A stretch of DNA of 5,839 nucleotides from Nostoc sp. CHAB 5715 (GTDB lineage Bacteria; Cyanobacteriota; Cyanobacteriia; Cyanobacteriales; Nostocaceae), in the NCBI RefSeq assembly GCF_020829685.1, contig NZ_JAIVFR010000451.1, positions 1-5,839 on the forward strand, in the 5' to 3' direction. Each line of letters begins with the position of its first letter. The stretch's first letter is position 1. Under the pieces are notes generated by a model, which was not told the origin of the DNA, made no database searches, and worked only from the letters and a program-made list of their open reading frames with translations. Both the position numbers and the translations under genes were made by a program. Positions 1-5,839 of the stretch are shown in pieces.

Positions 1-895
1 CCAGGACAACTAACAACCCCTCCGATGCCAGAATCTGTTTGACATTCTCCAGCGTTTGCTTCAGGTTACGGGTTGCATGCAGTACATCCGATGCCAGAAT
101 CAGATCGAATGAATGGGCATCAAATCCTTGCGCGATCGGATCTGTTTCAATATCCAAAAGTTTGTACTCAACAAAAGGATAATCGCGAAACTTCTGTGCG
201 GCTGAGGCTGCGAACAGTTGAGAGATGTCAGTGAATACGTATTCTGTGCGATTGGGTGGAAGTTTAGGGAGCACATAGGATGTCATTGATCCTGTGCCTG
301 CACCAATCTCCAAAATCCTGACCTTTCGTCCTTCTGGTAAACGCTCCAGCGCCTTTGCGATCGCCTTTTGAACCAGCAGATTGTATATCCGATAACTAGG
401 CGAGTCCTGGTACAAATGCTCAGATGTTGCCAAAGATCCTTCAGAGAAAATGAGCTGTAGGGGATCAACCTCTCCTCGCAACACCTCTGCCAACTTCTGC
501 CCACATCGCCCCAGTAACATTAGTTCTGCTAGGTAAGCTGGACATTCTGCTATTAGCCTCTTCCAAGTCTCTTGTGGCTCCTTCACGAATGGGATTTTAT
601 AAACTTCCCACTGATTATCTGTCTGCCACAGCCAACCCTTTTGCTCAAGTATTTCGAGCATGCGACTTAGTAGAGAATGGTGCTGAGAGATTACGCCTAA
701 CTGCTTTGCCAGAGAATCTGTAGAAATGCGCTCTTTCAATTGAGGCTGCCAACCGAGCTGCTGAAGGGCTTTGAGAACATAATCGATACACAAATCATCA
801 AGCTGCGGCTCTACCTTTTCGTAATAATGGTTCCTTTTGAGCTGCTCTGTTAACTGAACCATTTCGGGTTGAAGGCTCTCAAAAATTTGTCGGGG
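1..895 (-). other. C-methyltransferase (cMT) domain of the PKS, partial
   Basis: This domain transfers a methyl group from S-adenosylmethionine to the alpha-carbon of the carrier-bound chain. SAM-binding motif I, LEIGAGTG, lies at residues 1444-1451 (bases 290-313). An acidic residue follows in VFTDIS, as expected for ribose binding, and FDLILASDVLHAT matches the post-motif region of class I methyltransferases. About 190 residues before motif I are helical and carry patterns such as YVLKALQQLGW and SLLSRMLEILEQKGWL, which resemble the N-terminal lid region of PKS C-methyltransferases. The domain is cut by the window edge after GLLVVL. C- rather than O-methylation is inferred from its position directly after DH. 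Confidence 0.88.
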
Positions 896-3800
896 GGAAG
901 GCATGTAATCGCCTGGTTGGCACACCAAATCCTGTCCAAGACGTGCTTTTGGTTGCCATTGATACTCATACAGATGATCTTCGATTTGTTCTGAAACAAA
1001 TTCCTGCGTTGTCGCCAAAGACTGACACTGCAATCCTTCAATTTTTACCAGCACATTTCCTGCCTCATCAAGCAGTTGGATATCTGCTTTCAGTCGGGTT
1101 GCATTTTGCTCCACTAGGCAAGCATGGCTCCAAAGCTGGAGTCCAGGACGACCGTAAAAACAAACTCGGTCTATCTGAACGGGCAGGTAAACGCCTTTTG
1201 CTTTGCCGTCATTCATACCTTCAAAGAACACAGCGCCCAAAAGAACGTGAAAAGAGGCATCAAGGATAGCCGGATGCAGCCAATAATCATCGATTCCTGC
1301 CTCTAAAACATCAGAAATCTGGAGCCGACCTAGCGATTCTCTTTCGCCACACAAGAGTTGCTCAATGCCTTGGAAACAGGGACCATATTGAAGTCCTATT
1401 TCTTGGAATTGCTGATAGCAATCACTTTTAGAAATTTTGTTGGTGCAACGGTTGCGAATCTCATCCAAGTCAACCTGCTTGGAGACATTGCTATTTTGAA
1501 TTTGAGTCAGCTTGCCAGTCGCGTGTCGAACCCAGGATTGTTCAGAATCCTTGCCTTTGCTGTAGATGTCGAAAGAATTTTCGCTAGAATCAAGAATCAA
1601 TTGTAGCGTTGGGGGATCGCTCTCAGGCAAAAAGAGTGCCTTTTGGAACTTAATCTCCTCCACAAAGCAAGGCTCCTGCTTGAAGATCTGCTTAGCAGCG
1701 GCCAAAGCCATTTCCACGTAGGCAGCTCCAGGATACACCACAGCCCCTTGGACGCAATGGTCTTTCAAATAAGTCAGTTGTTGCGTATCAATAGACCCAT
1801 CCCACATTGGTTGAGCCGAGTTCATTTGATATCCTAAGAGGGGATGGACTTGTGTCGAGAGCATTGCTCGTCGGGATGGTTGTCCCAGTCTGGCTTGGCG
1901 CGATTCTTCAGACTCTTGCCAATAACGCTCTCGTTGCCAAGGATATGAAGGGAGCTGCACGAGGTGCCCTCCTTCCGGATAGAGTTGGTTCCAATCAATT
2001 GGGTATCCTAAGGTATAAAGTTTACCGAGAGACCCTAGCATCACCACTTGTTCCGCTTCTTTACGTCGTAGGGAAGGAAGTACCGTTCCCTGTTGACCTT
2101 GCTTTGCAAAGCACTCAGAAATGGAAGAAGCTAGAACTGGATGGGCACTAATTTCGAGGAAGAGGTCATAACCTGCTTGAGTGAGTTCATTGATTGCTGC
2201 TGCAAACAGAACCGGATTCCTCATGTTTTGTGCCCAGTAAGCAGCATTGAGTTCAGAACCTGCAACCGCCCGACCGGTGACGGTAGAAAACAGGGGAATA
2301 GTAGGTGGTTGAACGTTAATTCCTTGCAAGGACTCTACTAATTCTGGTTTTAAAGGTTCCATCAAGAGGCTGTGGTAAGGCACTTCCACTTTTAAGAAGC
2401 GACAGAAAATCTGTTTTTGCTCTAAAGATTTAGCAATTTCTTCTAAGGCAGTACTATCTCCAGCGAGGGTAACAGAAGTGGGACTGTTGATTGCTGCTAT
2501 AGAAACCTTTTCGGAGTATCCTGCTAACAAGCGTTCAACCTCCTTTGAAGGCAGCCTGACAGCCAGCATCTTGCCTTGACCAGCCGCTTTTGTTTGTATG
2601 CGGCTGCGATGATAGATGACTTGAACAGCATCTTCTAGAGTCAAAGCCCCTGCCACATAGGCAGCTGCTACTTCGCCAACACTGTGACCCACAACGGCAT
2701 CGGGAGTAATACCCCAAGAACGCCATAATGCCGCCAAAGCGACCTGTACGGCAAAGATTGCTGCCTGAGCGATTTCGGTTTCATTGATGCGCGATCGCTC
2801 CTCTTGGGCAGTTAGTTCTTCCCACAAAGACCAACTCGCATATTGCCGTAGCAAGGTGTCACACTGTTTGATAGTTTCTCGGAATACCGATTCTTTCTCC
2901 AAAAGCTGACGCCCCATTGCCCACCACTGTGGACCCATGCCAGAAAAAACGAAAGCGAGTTTGGGCGACTTGCCTGGAACTAAGCGAGCAAAAGACATAC
3001 CCAGACGGCTTTCTCCTGCCAGAAAGGCTTCCAAGTGTTCTGCGAGCTCTTCTTTGGAATCAGCTACCAACGCCAACCGATGGTCATGATGACCCCGGCG
3101 TAAACTAGCTGTGTAGCAAATGTCTTGTAATGAGACATTAGAAGAACCGGAATCTTCAGCAGTTAAAAAGTCATGGGTTACTTGTGCAACTGCCCCTATC
3201 GCCTCCAAATTGCGAGCTGATAAGGGGATAAGCAGCGATCGCCCTTCTTTCGATGCTTTGTTCTGTCGTTGAGCATCGGCAGGTTGTGGTAGAGAGTTGA
3301 TCTCAAACGTCTCTATTGCTTCTAGAACAACATGAGCATTAGTGCCACCAAACCCGAAGGAATTCACGCTAGCAAGACGCCGATTGTTTCCATTTTCAGG
3401 CCACGGTTCTAGGGTCTGTGGAACCCGCAACCGCAGTTCCTCAAAGGGAATTTTAGGATTTGGTGTTTGAAAATGTATATTTGGCGGAATCTGGCGATAC
3501 TTCAGAATTAGCGCCACTTTAATTAAGCCAGCAATACCTGCTGCTGATTCCAAATGTCCGATGTTGGTCTTGACTGAGCCAATAGTGCAGTCATTTCCAG
3601 GTGGACGATTGTGACTCATTACTGCTCCTAAGGCATTCGCCTCAATGGGATCGCCCACAGCTGTCCCCGTCCCATGAGCTTCTATGTAATGTATCTGCTC
3701 GGGGGACACTCCAGCCTGCTGATAGGCGGTTCGCAGCACCGCCTCTTGAGCCTTTCCATTGGGAACCGTAATCCCATTTGTGTGACCATCTTGATTAACG

Positions 3801-4642
3801 GCGCTGCCTCGGATAACAGCATAAATCGGATCTTTGTCAGCTACAGCTTGAGATAAAGGCTTTAAGACCACTATGCCAGCACCTTCGCCTCGAACAAAAC
3901 CGTTAGCAGCAGCATCAAAACTTTTGCAACGACCATCGGGAGAAAGCATAGACGCTTTACACATTCCGATTGTCATGTCTGGCTGGAGAATGGCATTTAC
4001 GCCTCCTGCCAAAGCAAGGGTAGACTCACCATTCCAAATACTTTGACAGGCAAGGTGAACCGCAACTAAAGAAGAAGAGCAGGCGGTGTCGAGTGCCATA
4101 CTTGGTCCATGAAAATCAAACACGTAGGAAATGCGGTTGGCTGCAATGCTCATCGCCGTGCCTGTAGTCATTTGAGCGCCAAGTAAATTACGAGCGCTAG
4201 AATCCAACTGAATGTGCTGGTAATCGTGCATATAAAGACCGACAAACACACCAGTACTGGAGCCAGCAAGGCGTTCTGGCACCTGTCCCCCATTTTCTAG
4301 AGCTTCCCAAGCTACCTCTAACAGCAACCGTTGCTGTGGATCTATGAGCGCTGCTTCTCGTGGGGAAATCCCGAAGAATTCAGCATCAAATTGGTCAATG
4401 CCTTCAACGAATCCGCCCCAGCGAGTATAGATTTTTCCTGGTTTTTGCCGATCCGGGTCGTAAAACGTGCGTAGATTCCATCGCTCCTCTGGCACCTCAG
4501 TGATGGTATCTACACCGTCTCGCAGCAGGTTCCAAAAGGCTTCTGGATTGTTGGCACCGCCAGGAAAACGACAGCCAATGCCGATAATTGCAATTGGTTC
4601 TTTTTCAGGGGTATATAAATTCTCTGTTGAATTCTCAATCAT
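1..4642 (-). CDS. Type I polyketide synthase, KS-AT-DH-cMT (C-terminus beyond left edge)
   Basis: This is a multidomain enzyme that extends an acyl chain by decarboxylative condensation and then dehydrates and C-methylates it on a carrier protein. I read the frame codon by codon from the ATG at 4642 to base 2 and found no stop or frameshift in 1547 residues. Domains in order are ketosynthase (about 17-441), acyltransferase (564-870), dehydratase (933-1215) and methyltransferase (about 1250 onward, cut by the window edge). The start is supported by GGAG six bases upstream and by the KS beginning only 15 residues later, so there is no N-terminal docking domain or loading module. A short conserved linker (YPWQRERYW, residues 900-908) joins AT to DH. 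Length and order resemble reducing, possibly iterative, synthases; ER, KR and ACP would be expected in the unseen part. It lies 101 bases downstream of a halogenase-like gene. The class and domain assignments are secure. The product, and whether it works iteratively, are not known. Confidence 0.96.
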   Translation of the reverse strand, partial: MIENSTENLYTPEKEPIAIIGIGCRFPGGANNPEAFWNLLRDGVDTITEVPEERWNLRTFYDPDRQKPGKIYTRWGGFVEGIDQFDAEFFGISPREAALIDPQQRLLLEVAWEALENGGQVPERLAGSSTGVFVGLYMHDYQHIQLDSSARNLLGAQMTTGTAMSIAANRISYVFDFHGPSMALDTACSSSLVAVHLACQSIWNGESTLALAGGVNAILQPDMTIGMCKASMLSPDGRCKSFDAAANGFVRGEGAGIVVLKPLSQAVADKDPIYAVIRGSAVNQDGHTNGITVPNGKAQEAVLRTAYQQAGVSPEQIHYIEAHGTGTAVGDPIEANALGAVMSHNRPPGNDCTIGSVKTNIGHLESAAGIAGLIKVALILKYRQIPPNIHFQTPNPKIPFEELRLRVPQTLEPWPENGNNRRLASVNSFGFGGTNAHVVLEAIETFEINSLPQPADAQRQNKASKEGRSLLIPLSARNLEAIGAVAQVTHDFLTAEDSGSSNVSLQDICYTASLRRGHHDHRLALVADSKEELAEHLEAFLAGESRLGMSFARLVPGKSPKLAFVFSGMGPQWWAMGRQLLEKESVFRETIKQCDTLLRQYASWSLWEELTAQEERSRINETEIAQAAIFAVQVALAALWRSWGITPDAVVGHSVGEVAAAYVAGALTLEDAVQVIYHRSRIQTKAAGQGKMLAVRLPSKEVERLLAGYSEKVSIAAINSPTSVTLAGDSTALEEIAKSLEQKQIFCRFLKVEVPYHSLLMEPLKPELVESLQGINVQPPTIPLFSTVTGRAVAGSELNAAYWAQNMRNPVLFAAAINELTQAGYDLFLEISAHPVLASSISECFAKQGQQGTVLPSLRRKEAEQVVMLGSLGKLYTLGYPIDWNQLYPEGGHLVQLPSYPWQRERYWQESEESRQARLGQPSRRAMLSTQVHPLLGYQMNSAQPMWDGSIDTQQLTYLKDHCVQGAVVYPGAAYVEMALAAAKQIFKQEPCFVEEIKFQKALFLPESDPPTLQLILDSSENSFDIYSKGKDSEQSWVRHATGKLTQIQNSNVSKQVDLDEIRNRCTNKISKSDCYQQFQEIGLQYGPCFQGIEQLLCGERESLGRLQISDVLEAGIDDYWLHPAILDASFHVLLGAVFFEGMNDGKAKGVYLPVQIDRVCFYGRPGLQLWSHACLVEQNATRLKADIQLLDEAGNVLVKIEGLQCQSLATTQEFVSEQIEDHLYEYQWQPKARLGQDLVCQPGDYMPSPRQIFESLQPEMVQLTEQLKRNHYYEKVEPQLDDLCIDYVLKALQQLGWQPQLKERISTDSLAKQLGVISQHHSLLSRMLEILEQKGWLWQTDNQWEVYKIPFVKEPQETWKRLIAECPAYLAELMLLGRCGQKLAEVLRGEVDPLQLIFSEGSLATSEHLYQDSPSYRIYNLLVQKAIAKALERLPEGRKVRILEIGAGTGSMTSYVLPKLPPNRTEYVFTDISQLFAASAAQKFRDYPFVEYKLLDIETDPIAQGFDAHSFDLILASDVLHATRNLKQTLENVKQILASEGLLVVL
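998..1846 (-). other. Dehydratase (DH) domain of the PKS
   Basis: This double-hotdog domain removes water from the beta-hydroxyacyl intermediate. It starts at HPLLGYQM (residue 933). The catalytic His962 sits in an HxxxGxxxxP motif (HCVQGAVVYP), a YGPCFQG motif follows, and the catalytic acid is Asp1128 in HPAILDASFH. All parts needed for activity are visible. A functional DH implies that a ketoreductase acts before it. None is seen up to the left edge, so the KR should be encoded further downstream in this protein or supplied in trans. Confidence 0.92.
2050..2953 (-). other. Acyltransferase (AT) domain of the PKS
   Basis: This domain loads the extender unit onto the carrier protein. It begins at residue 564 with FVFSGMGPQWWAMG. 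The nucleophile is Ser654 in GHSVGE, the carboxylate-binding arginine is probably Arg679 in YHRSRIQ, and the catalytic histidine is His757 in VPYHS, 103 residues after the serine as usual. The specificity tetrapeptide reads VPYH, neither the standard HAFH (malonyl) nor YASH (methylmalonyl). The Val in GHSVGE and the methyltransferase in the same module both favour malonyl-CoA, which is an inference. The exact right boundary of the domain is approximate. Confidence 0.93.
3320..4594 (-). other. Ketosynthase (KS) domain of the PKS
   Basis: This domain performs the carbon-carbon bond-forming Claisen condensation. It opens with IAIIGIGCRFPGG at residue 17. The nucleophile is Cys188 in DTACSSS, and the two catalytic histidines are His323 in EAHGTGT and His363 in NIGHLE. 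Spacings of 135 and 40 residues between these three are normal for the family. The domain closes with the GTNAHVVLE signature around residue 437. The active-site cysteine is present, so this is a condensing KS and not the KSQ decarboxylase form found in loading modules. Confidence 0.95.
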
Positions 4643-4648
4643 AAAGCA

Positions 4649-4652
4649 CTCC
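4649..4652 (-). promoter_or_regulatory. Ribosome binding site of the PKS gene
   Basis: GGAG on the minus strand lies six bases before the ATG at 4642 (spacer TGCTTT). It fixes the start of the PKS, whose KS signature begins only 15 residues downstream. No other in-frame start with a comparable site was seen upstream. Confidence 0.75.
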
Positions 4653-4726
4653 AAAAGATTACTGAATTAATGAATTCTGAATAAGAGCGGTAGCGAGCTA
4701 AGTCATCTTTGCAAGGTAAATAGCGT

Positions 4727-4736
4727 AGCGATCGCT
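4727..4736. repeat. Extended HIP1 palindrome (AGCGATCGCT)
   Basis: This perfect 10-base palindrome contains the cyanobacterial HIP1 octamer GCGATCGC at 4728-4735. Further HIP1 octamers lie inside the PKS gene at 357-364, 2791-2798 and 3235-3242. One copy per roughly 1.5 kb is far above chance for an 8-mer and is characteristic of HIP1-rich cyanobacterial genomes. This is the only copy outside a coding region in the window. Confidence 0.85.
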
Positions 4737-4743
4737 CCCTCGC

Positions 4744-5839
4744 TCACTTACACATCTCGCTCTTGCCTTGAGGTTGCAATTCAGGTCGGTATCGATAACT
4801 CTTGAATTCCTGGTGCATCTGAGCAATTTGACTGTTGGCAGGTAAATGCTTGGTTTTGAATTTGTAGATTGCTTCAATTAAGGCCAAACGACCAGACAAT
4901 AACAGTAGTTGGCAGAAGCGGTAGAGGTGTCGTAAGTTTAGTAAGCCAAGGGGACCAAAGCCTTTCCACCTAAGTTTTGCGTACCAGAGCGCCAAGTGGA
5001 AATAAGTTGACTTCATAGAACCATAAATGTTGTTGCGCCGTGGCTCAAACCTGGCGTTTTCCAAGAATCCATCAAGTTCTTTCAATGGATAATAGCTCCC
5101 AAGCTTTGTTTGGTAACAGTCCATCAGCCCGATGTTTGAATCTAGATCGACTAATTGGCTGAGCTGGTCATATATGTCAATAATAAGTTTCGTCTGGAGT
5201 GGGGCAATCTTGACAAACGCAGAAAGGAATTTCAGGTCTAGGTGCCATTTGCCTGCATACATAGGCAAAACAATGCCAAACCAATGCATATATTCGAGAT
5301 AGATGCGATGGCTCATGATGCTAGCATGACCAAGCTGCTTAGCGTGGTGGTAGTAAAGGCGATTGGTATTCCGTATATTTCTTAGGTTGAATTCATTATA
5401 GAGAGACCGCTTCTCCTCTGCATCTTCCTCACCAGCCAGTTTGGCACGTATGACTTCCGTTACAGTTTCAATAGTGAATGCAATTAAACTCAATCCTGTT
5501 GAATAAAAGGCATCGAACATGGCAGCAGCATCGCCAATCACATACCAGTTATCTTTAGATAACATAGTTTTACTGGCATGTGCGAGCTTTGGCCAATAAT
5601 GGAAGTCGATACATTCACCACTTTTTATGAGACGATAAAGTAAGTTATGATTCGTCTCCAAAAAACTAGAAAATTTGTCCAAAGTGTTGATTTCTTTTGC
5701 TGGTATCACATCATGGTGGTGAATAATTCCAATTGATAATTCCATTAATTGCGTATCAATTGGAATCATCCACAGCCAGTGCCCATGACCAAAGAAATGA
5801 TTGGTGGCGTAGTAATGGCTTCCATTATTGGCCAGATCG
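4744..5839 (-). CDS. Flavin-dependent halogenase-like oxidoreductase (N-terminus beyond right edge)
   Basis: This is a C-terminal fragment of 364 residues ending at TGA (4744-4746). It resembles the FAD-dependent tryptophan-halogenase superfamily, whose members use reduced flavin, oxygen and halide to halogenate aromatic or carrier-bound substrates. Visible evidence is the WxWxIP motif (WLWMIP, bases 5761-5778), which usually separates halogenases from monooxygenases, and YVIGDAAAMFDAFYSTG (Asp at 5530-5532), matching the second flavin-contacting GD motif. The usual DP after GDAA is DA here. The N-terminal GxGxxG fold and the region of the catalytic lysine are outside the window. About 240 residues follow the GD motif; they look mostly helical, are rich in Trp, Tyr and His, and include a hydrophobic stretch near CQLLLLSGRLALIEA. 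The ATG at 5769 is internal, since the frame stays open to the edge and that start would lose half of WxWxIP. A related non-halogenating flavoenzyme is a real alternative. Confidence 0.8.
   Translation of the reverse strand, partial: DLANNGSHYYATNHFFGHGHWLWMIPIDTQLMELSIGIIHHHDVIPAKEINTLDKFSSFLETNHNLLYRLIKSGECIDFHYWPKLAHASKTMLSKDNWYVIGDAAAMFDAFYSTGLSLIAFTIETVTEVIRAKLAGEEDAEEKRSLYNEFNLRNIRNTNRLYYHHAKQLGHASIMSHRIYLEYMHWFGIVLPMYAGKWHLDLKFLSAFVKIAPLQTKLIIDIYDQLSQLVDLDSNIGLMDCYQTKLGSYYPLKELDGFLENARFEPRRNNIYGSMKSTYFHLALWYAKLRWKGFGPLGLLNLRHLYRFCQLLLLSGRLALIEAIYKFKTKHLPANSQIAQMHQEFKSYRYRPELQPQGKSEMCK

Larger units (their letters stand above)
4643..4743 (-). other. Intergenic spacer between halogenase-like gene and PKS
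   Basis: This is a 101-base gap between the TGA of the upstream gene and the ATG of the PKS. It holds an extended HIP1 palindrome close to the upstream stop, then an AT-rich leader with an EcoRI-like GAATTC and the GGAG ribosome binding site. I see no hairpin followed by a T-run that would act as a terminator, and no convincing -35/-10 pair. Read-through from the halogenase-like gene into the PKS, that is a shared transcript, is the simplest reading but is an inference. Confidence 0.6.

Noticed and set aside
943..1269. Plus-strand open frame of 108 codons
   Set aside because: It is antisense to the DH end and the linker to the methyltransferase. It has no recognisable motif and is explained by the PKS frame.
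1807..2151. Plus-strand open frame of 114 codons
   Set aside because: It lies wholly opposite the AT-DH part of the PKS, whose minus-strand frame carries clear catalytic motifs. The plus-strand product shows no recognisable family and is a shadow frame.
1..4642. Possible frameshift or decayed PKS
   Set aside because: A codon-by-codon reading shows one continuous frame with KS, AT and DH catalytic residues and the MT SAM motif intact.
4661..4681. Short AT-rich inverted repeat around GAATTC as an operator or terminator
   Set aside because: The arms are only about five bases, with no GC-rich stem or T-run. This is expected by chance in AT-rich leader sequence.
4744..5839. Naming the pair after a known cyanobacterial halogenated-polyketide cluster
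   Set aside because: The motifs support the enzyme classes only. No diagnostic gene of a specific pathway is inside the window, so a gene symbol would be a guess.

Overview
The window reads as part of a natural-product gene cluster from a cyanobacterium. Four copies of the octamer GCGATCGC (HIP1, the highly iterated palindrome typical of many cyanobacterial genomes) occur in 5.8 kb. The moderate GC content and the style of the polyketide synthase also fit. The genus cannot be told from the sequence.

Everything recognisable is on the minus strand, so transcription runs from right to left. The right part (4744-5839) holds the C-terminal 364 residues of a flavin-dependent, halogenase-like oxidoreductase whose N-terminus lies beyond the right edge. 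It carries the WxWxIP motif associated with flavin-dependent halogenases and a second flavin-contacting GD motif. A 101-base gap (4643-4743) follows, with an extended HIP1 palindrome and a good ribosome binding site. The rest (1-4642) is one uninterrupted reading frame, the first 1547 residues of a large type I polyketide synthase. Its visible domain order is ketosynthase, acyltransferase, dehydratase and C-methyltransferase. The frame runs off the left edge inside the methyltransferase, so any enoylreductase, ketoreductase, acyl carrier protein or thioesterase would lie outside.

The two genes are co-directional and close enough to be one operon, halogenase-like gene first. The likely joint product is an alpha-methylated, at least partly reduced polyketide that may be halogenated or otherwise oxidised by the flavoenzyme. 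The catalytic residues of KS, AT and DH and the SAM-binding motif of the MT are all visible and intact, so this is not a decayed locus. No RNA genes, mobile elements, CRISPR arrays or convincing plus-strand genes were seen.
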